From assembly GCA_036186865.1 (NCBI GenBank), contig AP025062.1, positions 28,605,627 to 28,669,626 on the forward strand: 64,000 nt of DNA, in the 5' to 3' direction. Below the pieces are notes generated by a model, which saw nothing but the letters and a program-made list of their open reading frames with translations, ran no database searches and was not told where the DNA came from. Below, one piece after another: positions 34,673 through 46,047 of the stretch. The translations under genes were made by a program, and so were the position numbers. Each line of letters starts with the position of its first letter. The stretch's first letter is position 1. This DNA is from Eustoma russellianum (lineage: Eukaryota; Streptophyta; Magnoliopsida; Gentianales; Gentianaceae).

Positions 34673-35065
34673 ATCATAAGGTAGATCAATCAAAGAGCAA
34701 TAAGTCACACAGTCATCAAACTCCTCCAACAATGACAGCACTGGGGCGGATAAACTAACATGTCCATCCACCGACAAGAATGTGTTAAAATCTCCCCCAA
34801 TAAGCCATGGCTCAGTATGATTGTCATAATGCCATCGAAGATCAACCAGGTTATAAATCAGAACCAACCAAGTTATAATGAAAGTACGAACACTGTTCAC
34901 CATTAGAAAAAGATAACAGCATAAGAGCAGAGCTATGCCAGAATACCCAAACCTTACCTTCACATGTAACCTCAGCATTAGAGAATTTGAGCTTCATACG
35001 AATTCTTGAAAGATGGAAACTTGTCTTCTTTGGATCAATAATCACCAGCAACTGATTTTTTGAGA
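34673..35065 (-). pseudogene. LINE-4 endonuclease fragment (right of Copia-2)
   Basis: Minus frames 34851-35090 and 34631-34978 encode the L1 endonuclease region: an I-I-D-P-K block replacing the usual E-P-K, V-W-V-F-W, and W-L-I-G-G-D-F-N-T-F-L-S. The frame continues into 25376 once Copia-2 is excluded. The LINE stops abruptly at about 35065, so the endonuclease start and ORF1 are missing. Confidence 0.85.
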
Positions 35066-35562
35066 AAAATGTAAACAATCGGTATGTCATGCGTTATTAT
35101 TCTTATGAAAGTGATATAGCCATTTATGAATATGTCATGTCTTTATGTTTAAGAAAATGACATGTTATGCAAGTTTATGGAAAATTCATGTCATGTTTAT
35201 GAAAAGACATGTTTATGCACCACATTATGATCATGTTACTCTTCGGTTATGTTTAGAATATCTTTAAGTTTATGATGTTATTAAGTGAATGAGAGTAGGG
35301 TTTATGCATAAAAATATAGTTATTGTAAGTCTATGACCTCAGTTAGGGTATGAATTAGAATGTAAGTATGGCCATGTCTGTGCCGTTATGGATTTAGGTA
35401 GAAGATTTATGCTTCCTATGTTATGATGATAAATTCTTATGTATTGCATGTTGCTTATTATATTTATGTTATGTTACTCTATTTGTTAAATGGAGACGCG
35501 TTTTATTATGTTCATTATTATGTTTATTATTACTTTGTTACCCTGTCTCCCCATGCATTATC
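35066..35562 (+). repeat. Gypsy LTR remnant (plus)
   Basis: It resembles 12640-13075, with ATGTCATG/ATGTTATGCA repeats, GGAGACGCGTTTTATTA and CTGTCTCCCCATGCATTATC. It is interrupted at 35562 by the next LTR fragment. Confidence 0.6.
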
Positions 35563-37210
35563 TGTTGTGAAAAAGAGTTTGAATGATTTACAAATGCATG
35601 ATTTAAATGGTACGAGTTTATGAAATGCATAAATAAATTATTACTTGACACGTTTATGTGATATACATGCTTCATATGCTTATATATATTTTTGCCATAC
35701 TTAAAAGCCATGAAGCATTAAATCTTACATTATATGGCAAACATTTGTTGTCTTTGTACTATTTTCATGTGCCACAATTAATGAACTAAACTAGTTCATT
35801 AAGTGGAATGCTTAAGTAAATGAACTAACTAGTTCATTAAATGGAGATATATTTGGAGAGAGCTATATGGCAATAAATTGGAAATGGAAAGTCTTCTCAT
35901 CCCCTTTAATTCACAGGCATTATATATATTTAACGTATATATCCATATTTTTAAAAGGCACTATATATAATTATATTCCGACGTAACACCGACACGTCAC
36001 ATATATTTTAAATGTACATCAACGTCACACCACTATATATGCCTCATATTTATGAGTATATTCAGGTCTTATATCATATGTTATAAGTTATGGTGACGTC
36101 AAAATTATGACGACATGTTACAAGGTCATAAACCAAAAATTGTCGAATCGGGTGACTGCCGAAACTTCACCGACATGTTACGCACTTGCCATATAAAGAT
36201 GGCCATCCCATATACATCAAAAATAGCCAAACATTTTGTGGGTCACATGTTAATATCAACCACTAAATCATTCCATGGTGGCACACACAAATCGCCCACA
36301 ATTTAGGCTAAAATAATGGAAATTTCAAATTCAAATTTCTTATAAGCACATGGACTCCTCTCCCTAGTTACATGAGCTGAATATCTACTTTATTTTATGT
36401 ACATTATGTGTGATATAATATATATGATATGTGCAAGAAGTTTGAATTTAATCGGAGAAAAATCACGTAATCGACGAAAGTCGAAAATTCGGTTTTCTAC
36501 GAACATACCACATGGAACGTTTTATTGGCATGAGATGTAACATGTATCTTGACACTTTTTACACATTAAACACATGTTAACGTGTTCTAGAAGATTCAAA
36601 ATAGGGGTGATTATCATTTACCATATATGTGTAAATATTGTGCATTATTTGACCAAGCTTACTAAAACGAAATTTCAGCACATGTGCAGCTTATACTGCA
36701 TGCCTATTTCACTTTGATTGGAGCCTAGGTAGAGCTTATTTGGAATTTTAATTGGTGGAGAATATGTCAAACAAGACTGGTGACATTGAAGAGGGCACCT
36801 TACAAGGAAAGATTTCAAAATGCAACACATGCTGAAAATTCAGCACATGTTACTATGGTTGGCATTTTTATGGCTCTTAATGCACCTCAATTTGTCTCCC
36901 AAATTCAAGGGATTGAAATTTGATAGTATGGCAATATTTTGACTACATTTGAGCAAATGTTTTGTAAGTTTTTTTGAGATTTTACAGCTCATTAAAGGAT
37001 ACCAAGTTGGACCAATCATCAAGTGACAGTAAGCAAGGTCAAGTCATCCTTCCAATCATGTTGTGCCAGCAAGATGGTGTCATCTCTACAAAAGGCAATC
37101 TTCCATGGACATTAAAGAGAATTTCCAATAAGGAAGAAACCATAAAGGGGGGGGGGCACATGTGCATAAAAAGAAGAGGATAGTGCCAACAAGGCCAAGG
37201 CTACAACTCA
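35563..37210 (+). repeat. Diverged LTR fragment of Copia-3 family (plus)
   Basis: It starts TGTTGTGAAAAAGAG and follows the Copia-3 LTR in the sense direction: the TTTGAATGATTT start, GGCAAACATTTGTTG, AATGAACTA/TAGTTCATT palindromes, GTCTTATATCATATG, a TGCCGAAACTTC block, and CACATGCTGAAAATTCAGCA at about 36822. Similarity fades near 37210. It is an older, truncated relative in opposite orientation to Copia-3. Confidence 0.75.
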
Positions 37211-38745
37211 CACCCAAGAACTGATTTTAGAAGGTTGCTGAGGACAGTAGATATAAATACGATATCAATGATGATTGTGTTATGGAATCCCAGTATGATA
37301 ACAATATCCCCAAGTTTGATCTTATAATTTTAAGAAGATAGGTTGTGATCTTAAATAAGTGGAGAATAATGAACTTAGAGACTACCTTGATAGATACAAT
37401 GAATGATTTGGAGGCCTTAGTCATGTTAAGGAAGTGAATGGTTAACGTAACGGAATACGCAATGGGGGTTTAGTACGATCATTATCTAGGTGAATGGATC
37501 AAATAGAACTATACTAAGTCATTGATTACGCCATATGCAAGTTTCAAGGACGGAACTTATTGTAAGAGGAGAAGTCTGTTATAAACCGCTAACTTTTTTT
37601 CACGTAAACATGGCATGCAATATTACATGCACACACATCCATAGCAAACATATAAACAAAGTATATACATTATATATGGCATAAAGAAAAGAGATAAAAT
37701 AAAATAAAACCCTAGAAACCTAATGCGAATAGGAGAAGAAAGGATGGTGTTTTAAGTTAAATACAACTCTGAATTACATTTGAACAAGATAACCTAAATA
37801 CACTAAAACTCTCCCTAACATACACCCATATCTATACACCTACACAACACCAATTAAATCACCCTTCATCAATCAAAGATTTCGGCTGAAGCACCCCCAA
37901 AATACTCAGCCTCCAGCCGGCCCTATATTCTTCAAATTCAACATCCTGCTGTCAGCGGAAAAGGAAGAAGGGTAGCCACATAATTAAACAAACAGGAGCC
38001 TTATTTTCTCCAAATTAGCAACATGCTGCCATAGCCATGAAGGCCAAAATCAAATAATTTCTTCAACCGTTCAACACTGATTCTTAGTATATTGCATATA
38101 ATCGAGATACAAGACAAGTACTCTTGCTATGTTTGCTATGATTTTCTAACTTTATTAGGTTTGCTATGTAATTGTGATTTGCATAGATGGTTGAGTATAT
38201 ATATTTGTTGTATCTATATATCAATTATGTGTATATATGTATAATATTGCATGAATCTTGCTGGAATTCTTGGTGATAATCCATTTGGTGGTATGTGTGT
38301 GCCGCTGTCTGTGGTGTCCATATGTGTACAAATTATAATGCATGATTAGTAGATGAATATACATGATGATTATGTGACGAATTTACGTGCCATTTGAATT
38401 CCATTTTTGTGTGAAATACATATTTATGGACGTGCATATGAAACTAACCTGAGATGATGAGAATTGATGAAATATGATAGGAAATGATGAATTGAATCTA
38501 AAGAAAACTGAATTTAATGAAATTAAGGTTTTTGTCACCGAAGGAGGGGGAAAACAATTTTAAAAATAAGGAGTTTTGGTGATTCGAAGGCATAATATGG
38601 TAGGAAATGTCAATAGGAGAATTCTGGTGGTGGAGGTGGCTGTAGCGTGGCCGCGCGTGTGGCCAAAGGTGGCACACAACCGCTATTCAAAGGGCACGTG
38701 TGGGTGTGTCTGTGGGCCATTTTCTGCAATTTTTATGGCAATGTG
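37211..38745. other. No recognisable gene or element
   Basis: Small ORFs only, no domain and no matching repeat found elsewhere in the window. It could be old repeat or host intergenic DNA. The target duplication TTAAG at its right edge belongs to Copia-3. Confidence 0.4.
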
Positions 38746-38750
38746 TTAAG
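38746..38750. repeat. TSD TTAAG, left of Copia-3
   Basis: It is identical to 46043-46047. Confidence 0.9.
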
Positions 38751-41729
38751 TGTAGGATCTGCAAGACACCACTAGAAGAGGGGGGTTGAATAGTGGGTGC
38801 GGAAAATGTGGTTTTTAAAATAGTTTTAAACCAAAAAATCAACTTCTGCAAACAGTTTCTGTTTTCAGAACTAGTTTTAAAACGTTTTGAAAACCAGGTT
38901 GTAGGCCTTCAAAAATTCTGAAATTTTGATAGAACTTAGCCTCAGATGTTATGAGTGTCTCCTAAAAATTTCAGATTTAAATTCAACCTTTAACCCCTTT
39001 AAAACTCGTTGGTGGTCAGATTACACAAATCTGCCAGAAACGGTAAACTGTTTTGAAAAAAATAATTCCTATTTGTACTTAACTCCAAATGCTCTGAAAA
39101 TTTAAAGACTAACCCCTTATAAGTTTTATTTAAATAGGTTGAAACAGTTTTGAAAAATTCTTTTGGAAAGTTAGTCAAATATGATCAAAGTCTCAACCTT
39201 TGCAAGCCTGAAAATCAGACTGCACTAGTCTCAGACCTTTAGCCGTTTGGATGACTTATACTTGTCCAAAAGGGTTGAACCATACGCCAAAAGAACCTTG
39301 AAATGTGTGGCTATGCTTCCTGAAAGTTTCATGATTTGTGAAATTCGTTTACTATTTTTATGAACGTGATTAAAAACAGTAAACAGTGCTGAAACAGAAA
39401 ATCAGTGCTGAAAGTAAATGATACCAAGAATGTTATACTGGTTCGGTTATCAGCAACCTACTCCAGTCTTCGAGGAACACCTTCCTCGGTTCACACTAAT
39501 CACACAACACAAATACACCTTACCACAGGGTTGATGGAGTTACACACCAACTCCAACCCTTTACAAACCTTGTATGTTGAATACAATTACGCACGAACAC
39601 AACCACCTTGCAAGAATGAAGATTGATCACACCTTGATCAATCTTTTACAAAGATATAGAATGTGTGGTGGTCTAAGATAAGCCTATTCAAGAATATGAA
39701 TATAAGTACAATAGGCTTTTAGAAGAAAAAAAGAAAGAGAGTGTAGAAGAAGAATGCTAGAACACTTTTTGATCTTTGAATTTTCAACTCTTGTTCTTGT
39801 TCTTGTTTCGCTCTTCTTCCTTCTTTTCAACATGTGTTGGCCACCCCCTTGGAGTCCTTCTCCTCTTGAAAATTATCTTCTAAGTCCTTGGGAGAATGTG
39901 TGGCATCATTGAGAAATGATCTTGCTTACTTGGCACCTTCTCATTGGATGATCATTTAACCTTTGCTTACTTGACACTCATTGATTGGTTGAATTTTGTC
40001 ATCATTTGATAACTTGGATAATCTGAGAATTCCACTAAAAACATGTGCCAAAATCAACATAGAATAGTTTTCATAACTCATAAGATTATCACATAAATTA
40101 AGCAAGATAATTTCTCCACAAAAACAAGCAAGAAATCGGCCATGAATGTGATACATGGTGCTTTTATTCAAATTATTTCCAATTTTCTTTGATTTTTCTC
40201 TTTGAAATAAATCACCAATTAGTAGAAAATAATCTCATCATTTTTGGAAATGAATTTGGACACCAATATGGCCAAGAATTCGGCCAAGATACATTACTAC
40301 ACATGCTGAAATTTTCAGCATGTGTGATATTAAAAATTTCACCATTTTAATTTCATATTTAATTCAAAACATTACCATAACATCCTCAATTAATCCTCAT
40401 GATTCAAGATAGTAAAATATAGCATTTCTTAGTGATAAAATCGGCCACTCAAACTACACATGCTGAAATTTTCAGCATGTGTTTCAAATGAGATGAAATT
40501 TGAAACATTACCTTTTGTAGCTTCTTTCTTTAAATCACCAACATTGTATGATTGATTCTTGACCAATCAATATGCCAACAAGGCTCCACATATGCTCCAT
40601 CTCAGCTGTGTAGGCGTGTCCAACATGTATATGCATGTGCTGAATTTTATTTTTGCAAACTTTGTAAAATAGTGCACATTTAATAATACACACGTGGTAT
40701 ATTCCAATCAGCCCTTAATCTAATTTTCTAGAACACTTTAAGATGTATGACATATGTAAAAAGTGTCTAGATACGTGTCGTATGATGTGCCAAAAATGTT
40801 CCATTTGTTGTGTACGTAGAAAACCGAATTTTCGATGTTTATCGATTACCCGATTTTTCTCTAATTAAATTCTAATTTTTTGCACATGTTATATACATTA
40901 TGTTACACATAATATATATAATAAAAACTTTAATTCTCAGCACTTGGCTGGTCTAAAGTGGCGGCATTAACATGTGACAAAATTGAAATTGGAATCTCCA
41001 CAATTTGGCCTTAATGTGGGGTGATTTGTGTGTGCCAACATGGAATGATTTTATGGCTGTACATAGCATCATACCCACGAAAATTTTGAGTATTTTTGAA
41101 GTATAGGGGCTGGCCATCTATTTATGGCAAGTACGTGACACGTTGGCGAAGTTTCGGTATTCGCCCGATATGACAATTTTCGGTTTAGAACCTTTTAACG
41201 TGTCGTATTTAATTTGTCATCACCATGACTTATATCATATGATATAAGACCTGAATATACACATAAAAATGAGTTAATTATGGTGGTGTGACGTTAACGT
41301 ACGTACGTAAAATATATAACGTGTCGGTAGTACGTTTGGAATAAATGTGTATGTATATAGGCGTGTATATGTGGTGAAGAGAGGAGGAGGAGACCTTCAT
41401 TTCTTAGTCTTGTTGCCTTTGTGCCTTGTCCAAATGTTGCTTCCTTTAATGAACTACTTAGTTTAATTAACTAAGTACTTCACTTAATGAACTAGTTTAG
41501 TTCATTAACAGTGGCACATGAAAATAGTATAAACACAACAAATGTTTGCCATTTGATGTAAGCTTTAAAGCTTCATGGCTCGTTAGTACAGCAACATTAT
41601 ATGTGAATTATATAAGGCAAGTTTTACGCAATATGTCATGCACGTTTATGTCATGCACGTTTTTATGCAATATGTCATGTACGTTTAAATTATGTATTTT
41701 GAAATCACTCAAACCCCTTTATCTCTACA
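38751..41729 (-). repeat. 3' LTR of Copia-3
   Basis: The plus-strand ends are TGTAGGATCTGC and TTATCTCTACA. It contains two 27-nt palindromes (40299-40325 and 40456-40482), a TTCATTAA/TTAATGAA hairpin region (41450-41515), and TGACGTTAACGTACGTACGT (about 41290). Confidence 0.92.
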
Positions 41730-41746
41730 ATCTCCCCCTTTTGATG
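41730..41746 (-). other. Polypurine tract of Copia-3
   Basis: The minus strand reads CATCAAAAGGGGGAGAT up to the LTR start TGTAGAG. Confidence 0.9.
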
Positions 41747-42155
41747 ATTTTCAAAATAACCTACTTTCATGATTTAAATCCTATCGCTCCCCCTTCAATC
41801 ATGCATAAATTCAAAATTTGAATCTCAAAATTCCAAGTTGCTCCCACCATAATTTATGCAATTAGTATCTCTCTCCCCCTTAAATCATGCTTTCTCTCCC
41901 CCTTTATTTTGGAATGTCAATCAAAATATGCCTGTAAATATGGAAAGAGCATGTAAAAAATCACGTATTTTAAATAATCTCAGACGTGCGTTCGTAAGGG
42001 TTATTTATTCAACCCTTTGAGAATATCCCTTTTGGTACCCAAATTTGGGTGACCTTTCTAGGACTTCCAAAAGGTGAGAAAGGTGATGAGAACGCAACAT
42101 AATATACATTAGGTGCAGATGCGTTTGGCCTTTGGCCAAGAATCCCATCATGCGT
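41747..42155 (-). other. Copia-3 internal 3' untranslated stretch
   Basis: This is noncoding sequence between the gag fragment stop and the PPT, with CTCCCCCTT-type runs. No frame is supported. Confidence 0.5.
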
Positions 42156-42968
42156 CTAGTGTGATTTTCGTTTTTGATATGTATTTCGGTTTACATACAC
42201 GGGGCGTGATCTAGACGCATTTGTATGATATGAATGTCGCACATGCATCAGTGGTTTTCTATATGGCACATGATTACTCTTTGTATGATATGAAGAATAG
42301 GAAGCACGATGAGATGAGATGAGTGGTCTACTAGTCTTCTTCTTATATTTATACGGCACATAATTATACTTCGCATGATATGAAAAAGAAGTATGATGAG
42401 ATGAGGGGAGAGGGGGTCTTTGCGTCACTTTAGGCGCTACGTATGCCGTTGATGTGTCTACTTTCTTAGACAAAACAAACTTGGATGGTTTAGATGATGC
42501 TTCGTTTGTCTCCATGTATCCTAATCCGGTTTTGTCACTATCATGCTTTTGTGAAGAAATGATGCGATCTAGCATGTTTGTTCCCGTATCAAATTTCTTC
42601 ACCATTTCCTCTAAGTCTGTATTCCTTGATTTTAAGTTTGAAATCTCGGGTTTCATTTCAGTGTTTTCAGATGTCAATGATGAAATTTTAGACCTTAATG
42701 AATTTATGATGCAGAACGACTCTTCTTTTGAATCGTTTAATTGAGACACAAGATTTTTGTTAGAAGATTCTAACAATTTCTTGTCTTCAATTAACCGTTT
42801 CTTTTGTTTTGCAAGAGTTCTAGCAAACTTATTTAATTCAAGATATTCAACATATAAATCATCATAAGATAGTTCAGAATCCGAGTCAGAATTTACCTTA
42901 TTTTCAAATAGTGGAGGCATTTGTCTTGACATACCTTCTTGCTCGGTTTTGTCGCAAGTGGGTGCCAT
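42156..42968 (-). CDS. Copia-3 gag-like coiled-coil protein (270 aa)
   Basis: The first ATG after the PBS in the open frame is at 42968. The protein begins M-A-P-T-C-D-K-T. An acidic Asp/Glu/Ser block (about residues 25-40) precedes a coiled coil with Leu/Lys/Glu heptads (about residues 40-130), which is the linker seen after the first zinc knuckle in Sirevirus-like Gag. A Tyr/His/Ser/Arg-rich tail (about residues 165-260) resembles the segment before the protease in Copia-1. UBN2 and both zinc knuckles are missing, so only the Gag C-terminal half remains. The frame is intact but function is unknown; it may simply have escaped stops. Confidence 0.65.
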   Translation of the reverse strand: MAPTCDKTEQEGMSRQMPPLFENKVNSDSDSELSYDDLYVEYLELNKFARTLAKQKKRLIEDKKLLESSNKNLVSQLNDSKEESFCIINSLRSKISSLTSENTEMKPEISNLKSRNTDLEEMVKKFDTGTNMLDRIISSQKHDSDKTGLGYMETNEASSKPSKFVLSKKVDTSTAYVAPKVTQRPPLPSSHHTSFSYHAKYNYVPYKYKKKTSRPLISSHRASYSSYHTKSNHVPYRKPLMHVRHSYHTNASRSRPVYVNRNTYQKRKSH

Positions 42969-43010
42969 CTCACTAAGATCGTTGGATCCTTTTGTTGTGA
43001 GTGTTCCTGC

Positions 43011-43022
43011 GCTCTGATACCA
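43011..43022 (-). other. Primer binding site of Copia-3
   Basis: The minus strand reads TGGTATCAGAGC followed by GC, two bases inside the LTR end CTTCA. Confidence 0.93.
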
Positions 43023-43024
43023 AT

Positions 43025-46000
43025 TGAAGGATCTGCAAGGCACCACTAGAAGGGGGGGTTGAATAGTGGGTGCGGAAAATGTGGTTTTTAAAATAGTTTT
43101 AAACCAAAAAATCAACTTCTGAAAATAGTTTCTGTTTTCAGGACTAGTTTTAAATCGTTTTGAAAACAAGGTTGTAGGCCTTCAAAAATTCTAAAATTTT
43201 GAGAGAACTTAGCCTCAGATGTTATGAGTGTCTCCTAAAAATTTCAGATTTAAATTCAACATTTAACCCCTTCAAAAATTGTTGGTGGTCAGATTACACG
43301 AATCTGCTAGAAACGGTAGACTGTTTTGAAAAATTTATTCCTATTTGTACTTAACTCCAAATGCTCTGAAAATTTAAAGACTAACCCCTTATAAGTTTTA
43401 TTTAAATAGGTTGAAACAGTTTTGAAAAATTCTTTTGGGAAGTTAGTCAAATACGATCAAAGTCTCAACCTTTGCAAGCCTGAAAATCAGACTGCACTAG
43501 TCACAGAACTTTGGACGTTTGGATGAATTATACTTGTCCAAAAGGGTTGAAACTTGCACCAAAAGAACATTGAAACGTGTAGCTATATTTCCTGAAAGGT
43601 TCGTGATTTTTGAAATTCGTTTACTATTTTTATGGACGTGATTAAAAACAGTAAACAGTGCTGAAACAGAAAATCAGTGCTGAAAGTAAATGACACCAAG
43701 AATTTTATACTGGTTCGGTTATCAGCAACCTACTCCAGTCTTCGAGGAACACCTTCCTCGGTTCACATTAATCACACAACACAAATACACCTTACCACAG
43801 GGTTGATGGAGTTACACACCAACTCCGACCCTTTACAAACCTTGTATGTTGAATACAATTACGCACGAACACAACCACCTTGCAAGAATGAAGATTGATC
43901 ACACCTTGATCAATCTTTTACAAAGATATAGAATGTGTGGTGGTCTAAGATAAGCCTATTCAAGAATATGAATATAAGTACAATAGGCTTTTAGAATAAA
44001 CAAAGAAAGAGAGTGTAGAAGAAGAAGGCTAGAACACTTTTTGATCTTTGAATTTTCAACTCTTGTTCTTGTTCTTGTTTTGCTCTTCTTCTTTCTTTTC
44101 AACATGTGTTGGCCGCCCCCTTGGAGTCCTTCTCCTCTTGAAAATTATCTTCTACGTCCTTGGAAGAATGTGTGGCATCATTGTGACATGATCTTTCTTA
44201 CTTGGCACCTTCTCATTGGATGATCATTTAACCTTTGCTTACTTGACACTCATTGATTGGTTGAATGTTGTCATCATTTGATGACTTGGAAAATCTGAGG
44301 ATTCCACTAAAAACATGCGCCAAAATCAACATAGAATAGTTTCCATAACTCATAAGATTATCACATAAATTAAGCAAGATAATTGCTCTACAAAAACAAG
44401 CAAGAAATCGGCCATGAATGTGATACATGGTGCTTTTATTCAAATTATTTCCAATTTTCTTTGATTTTTCTCTTTGAAATAAATCATCAATTAGTAGAAA
44501 ATAATCTCATCATTTTTGGAAATGAATTTGGACACCAATATGGCCAAGAATTCGGCCAAGATACATTACTACACATGCTGAAATTTTCAGCATGTGTGAT
44601 ATTAAAAATATCACCATTTTAATTTCATATTTAATTCAAAACATTACCATAACATCCTCAATTAATCCTCATGATTCAAGATAGTAAAATATGGCATTTC
44701 TTAGTGATAAAATTGGCCACTCAAACTACACATGCTGAAATTTTCAGCATGTGTTTCAAATGAGATGAAATTTAAAACATTACCTTTTGTAGCTTCTTTC
44801 TTTAAATCACCAACATTGTGTGATTGATTCTTGACCAATCAATATGTCAACAAGGCTCCACATATGCTCCATCTCAGCTGTGTAGGCGTGTCCAACATGT
44901 ATATGCATGTGCTGAATTTTATTTTTGCAAACTTTGTAAAATAGTGCACATTTAAAAATACACACATGGTATATTCCAATCAGCCCTTAATCTAATTTTA
45001 TATAACACTTTAAGATGTATTACATATGTAAAAAGTGTCTAGATACGTTTCGTATGATGTGCCAAAAATGTTCCATGTGTTGTGTACGTAGAAAACCGAA
45101 TTTTCGATGTTTATCGATTACCTGATTTTTCTCTAATTAAATTCCAACTTTTTGCACATGTTATATACATTATGTTACACATAATATATATAATATAAAC
45201 TTTAATTCTCAGCACTTGTCTGGTCTAAAGTGGCGGCATTAACATATGACAAAATTGAAATTGGAATCTCCACAATTTGGCCTTAATGTGGGGTGATTTG
45301 TGTGTGCCAACATGGAATGATTTTATGGCTGTACATAGCATCATACCCACGAACTTTTTGAGTATTTTTGAAGTATAGGGGCTGGCCATCTATTTATGCC
45401 AAGTACGTGACACGTTGGCGAAGTTTCGGTATTCGCCCGATACGACAATTTTCGGTTTAGAACCTTTTAACGTGTCGTATTTAATTTGTCATCACCATGA
45501 CTTATATCATATGATATAAGACCTGAATATACTCATAAAAATGAGTTAAGTATGGTGGTGTGACGTTAACGTACGTACGTAAAATATATAACGTGTCGGT
45601 AGTACGTTTGGAATAAATGTGTATGTGCCTTTTTCAAAAATATCTGAAAATATATATTTATATATGTATGTAGGCGCGTATATGTGGTGAAGAGAGGAGG
45701 AGGAGACATTCCTTTCTTAGTCTTGTTGCCTTTGTGCCTTGTCCAAATGTTGCTTCCTTTAATGAACTACTTAGTTTAATTAACTAAGTACTTCACTTAA
45801 TGAACTAGTTTAGTTCATTAATAGTGGCACCTGAAAATAGTATAAACACAACAAATGTTTGCCATTTGATGTAAGCTTTAAAGCTTCACGGCTCATTAGT
45901 ACAGAAACATTATATGTGAATTATATAAGGCAAGTTTTACGCAATATGTCATGTACGTTTATGTCATGCATGTTTTTATACAATATGTCATGCACATTTA

Positions 46001-46042
46001 AATCATGTATTTTGAAATCACTCAAACCCCTTTATCTCTACA
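43025..46042 (-). repeat. 5' LTR of Copia-3
   Basis: It is a direct repeat of 38751-41729. The palindromes are at 44571-44597 and 44728-44754. The U5 motif CTATTCAACCCCCC (minus; about 43045-43062) matches Copia-1 and Copia-2. Confidence 0.92.
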
Positions 46043-46047
46043 TTAAG
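46043..46047. repeat. TSD TTAAG, right of Copia-3
   Basis: It is identical to 38746-38750. Confidence 0.9.

Larger units (their letters stand above)
38751..46042 (-). mobile_element. Copia-3: non-autonomous element with giant LTRs
   Basis: LTRs at 38751-41729 (2979 bp) and 43025-46042 (3018 bp) enclose only 1295 bp. On the minus strand the order is 5' LTR (right), PBS TGGTATCAGAGC, a gag-like coding stretch, the PPT, and 3' LTR (left). The TSD TTAAG is perfect. The LTRs differ by a few substitutions per 100 bp and one indel of about 40 bp (45627-45666 is absent on the left). There is no trace of PR, INT, RT or RNase H, so it depends on other elements. LTRs make up about 82 percent of it. Confidence 0.93.

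Noticed and set aside
37211..38745. Possible host gene fragment
   Set aside because: No ORF with domain similarity, no splice-consistent coding pattern seen by eye.
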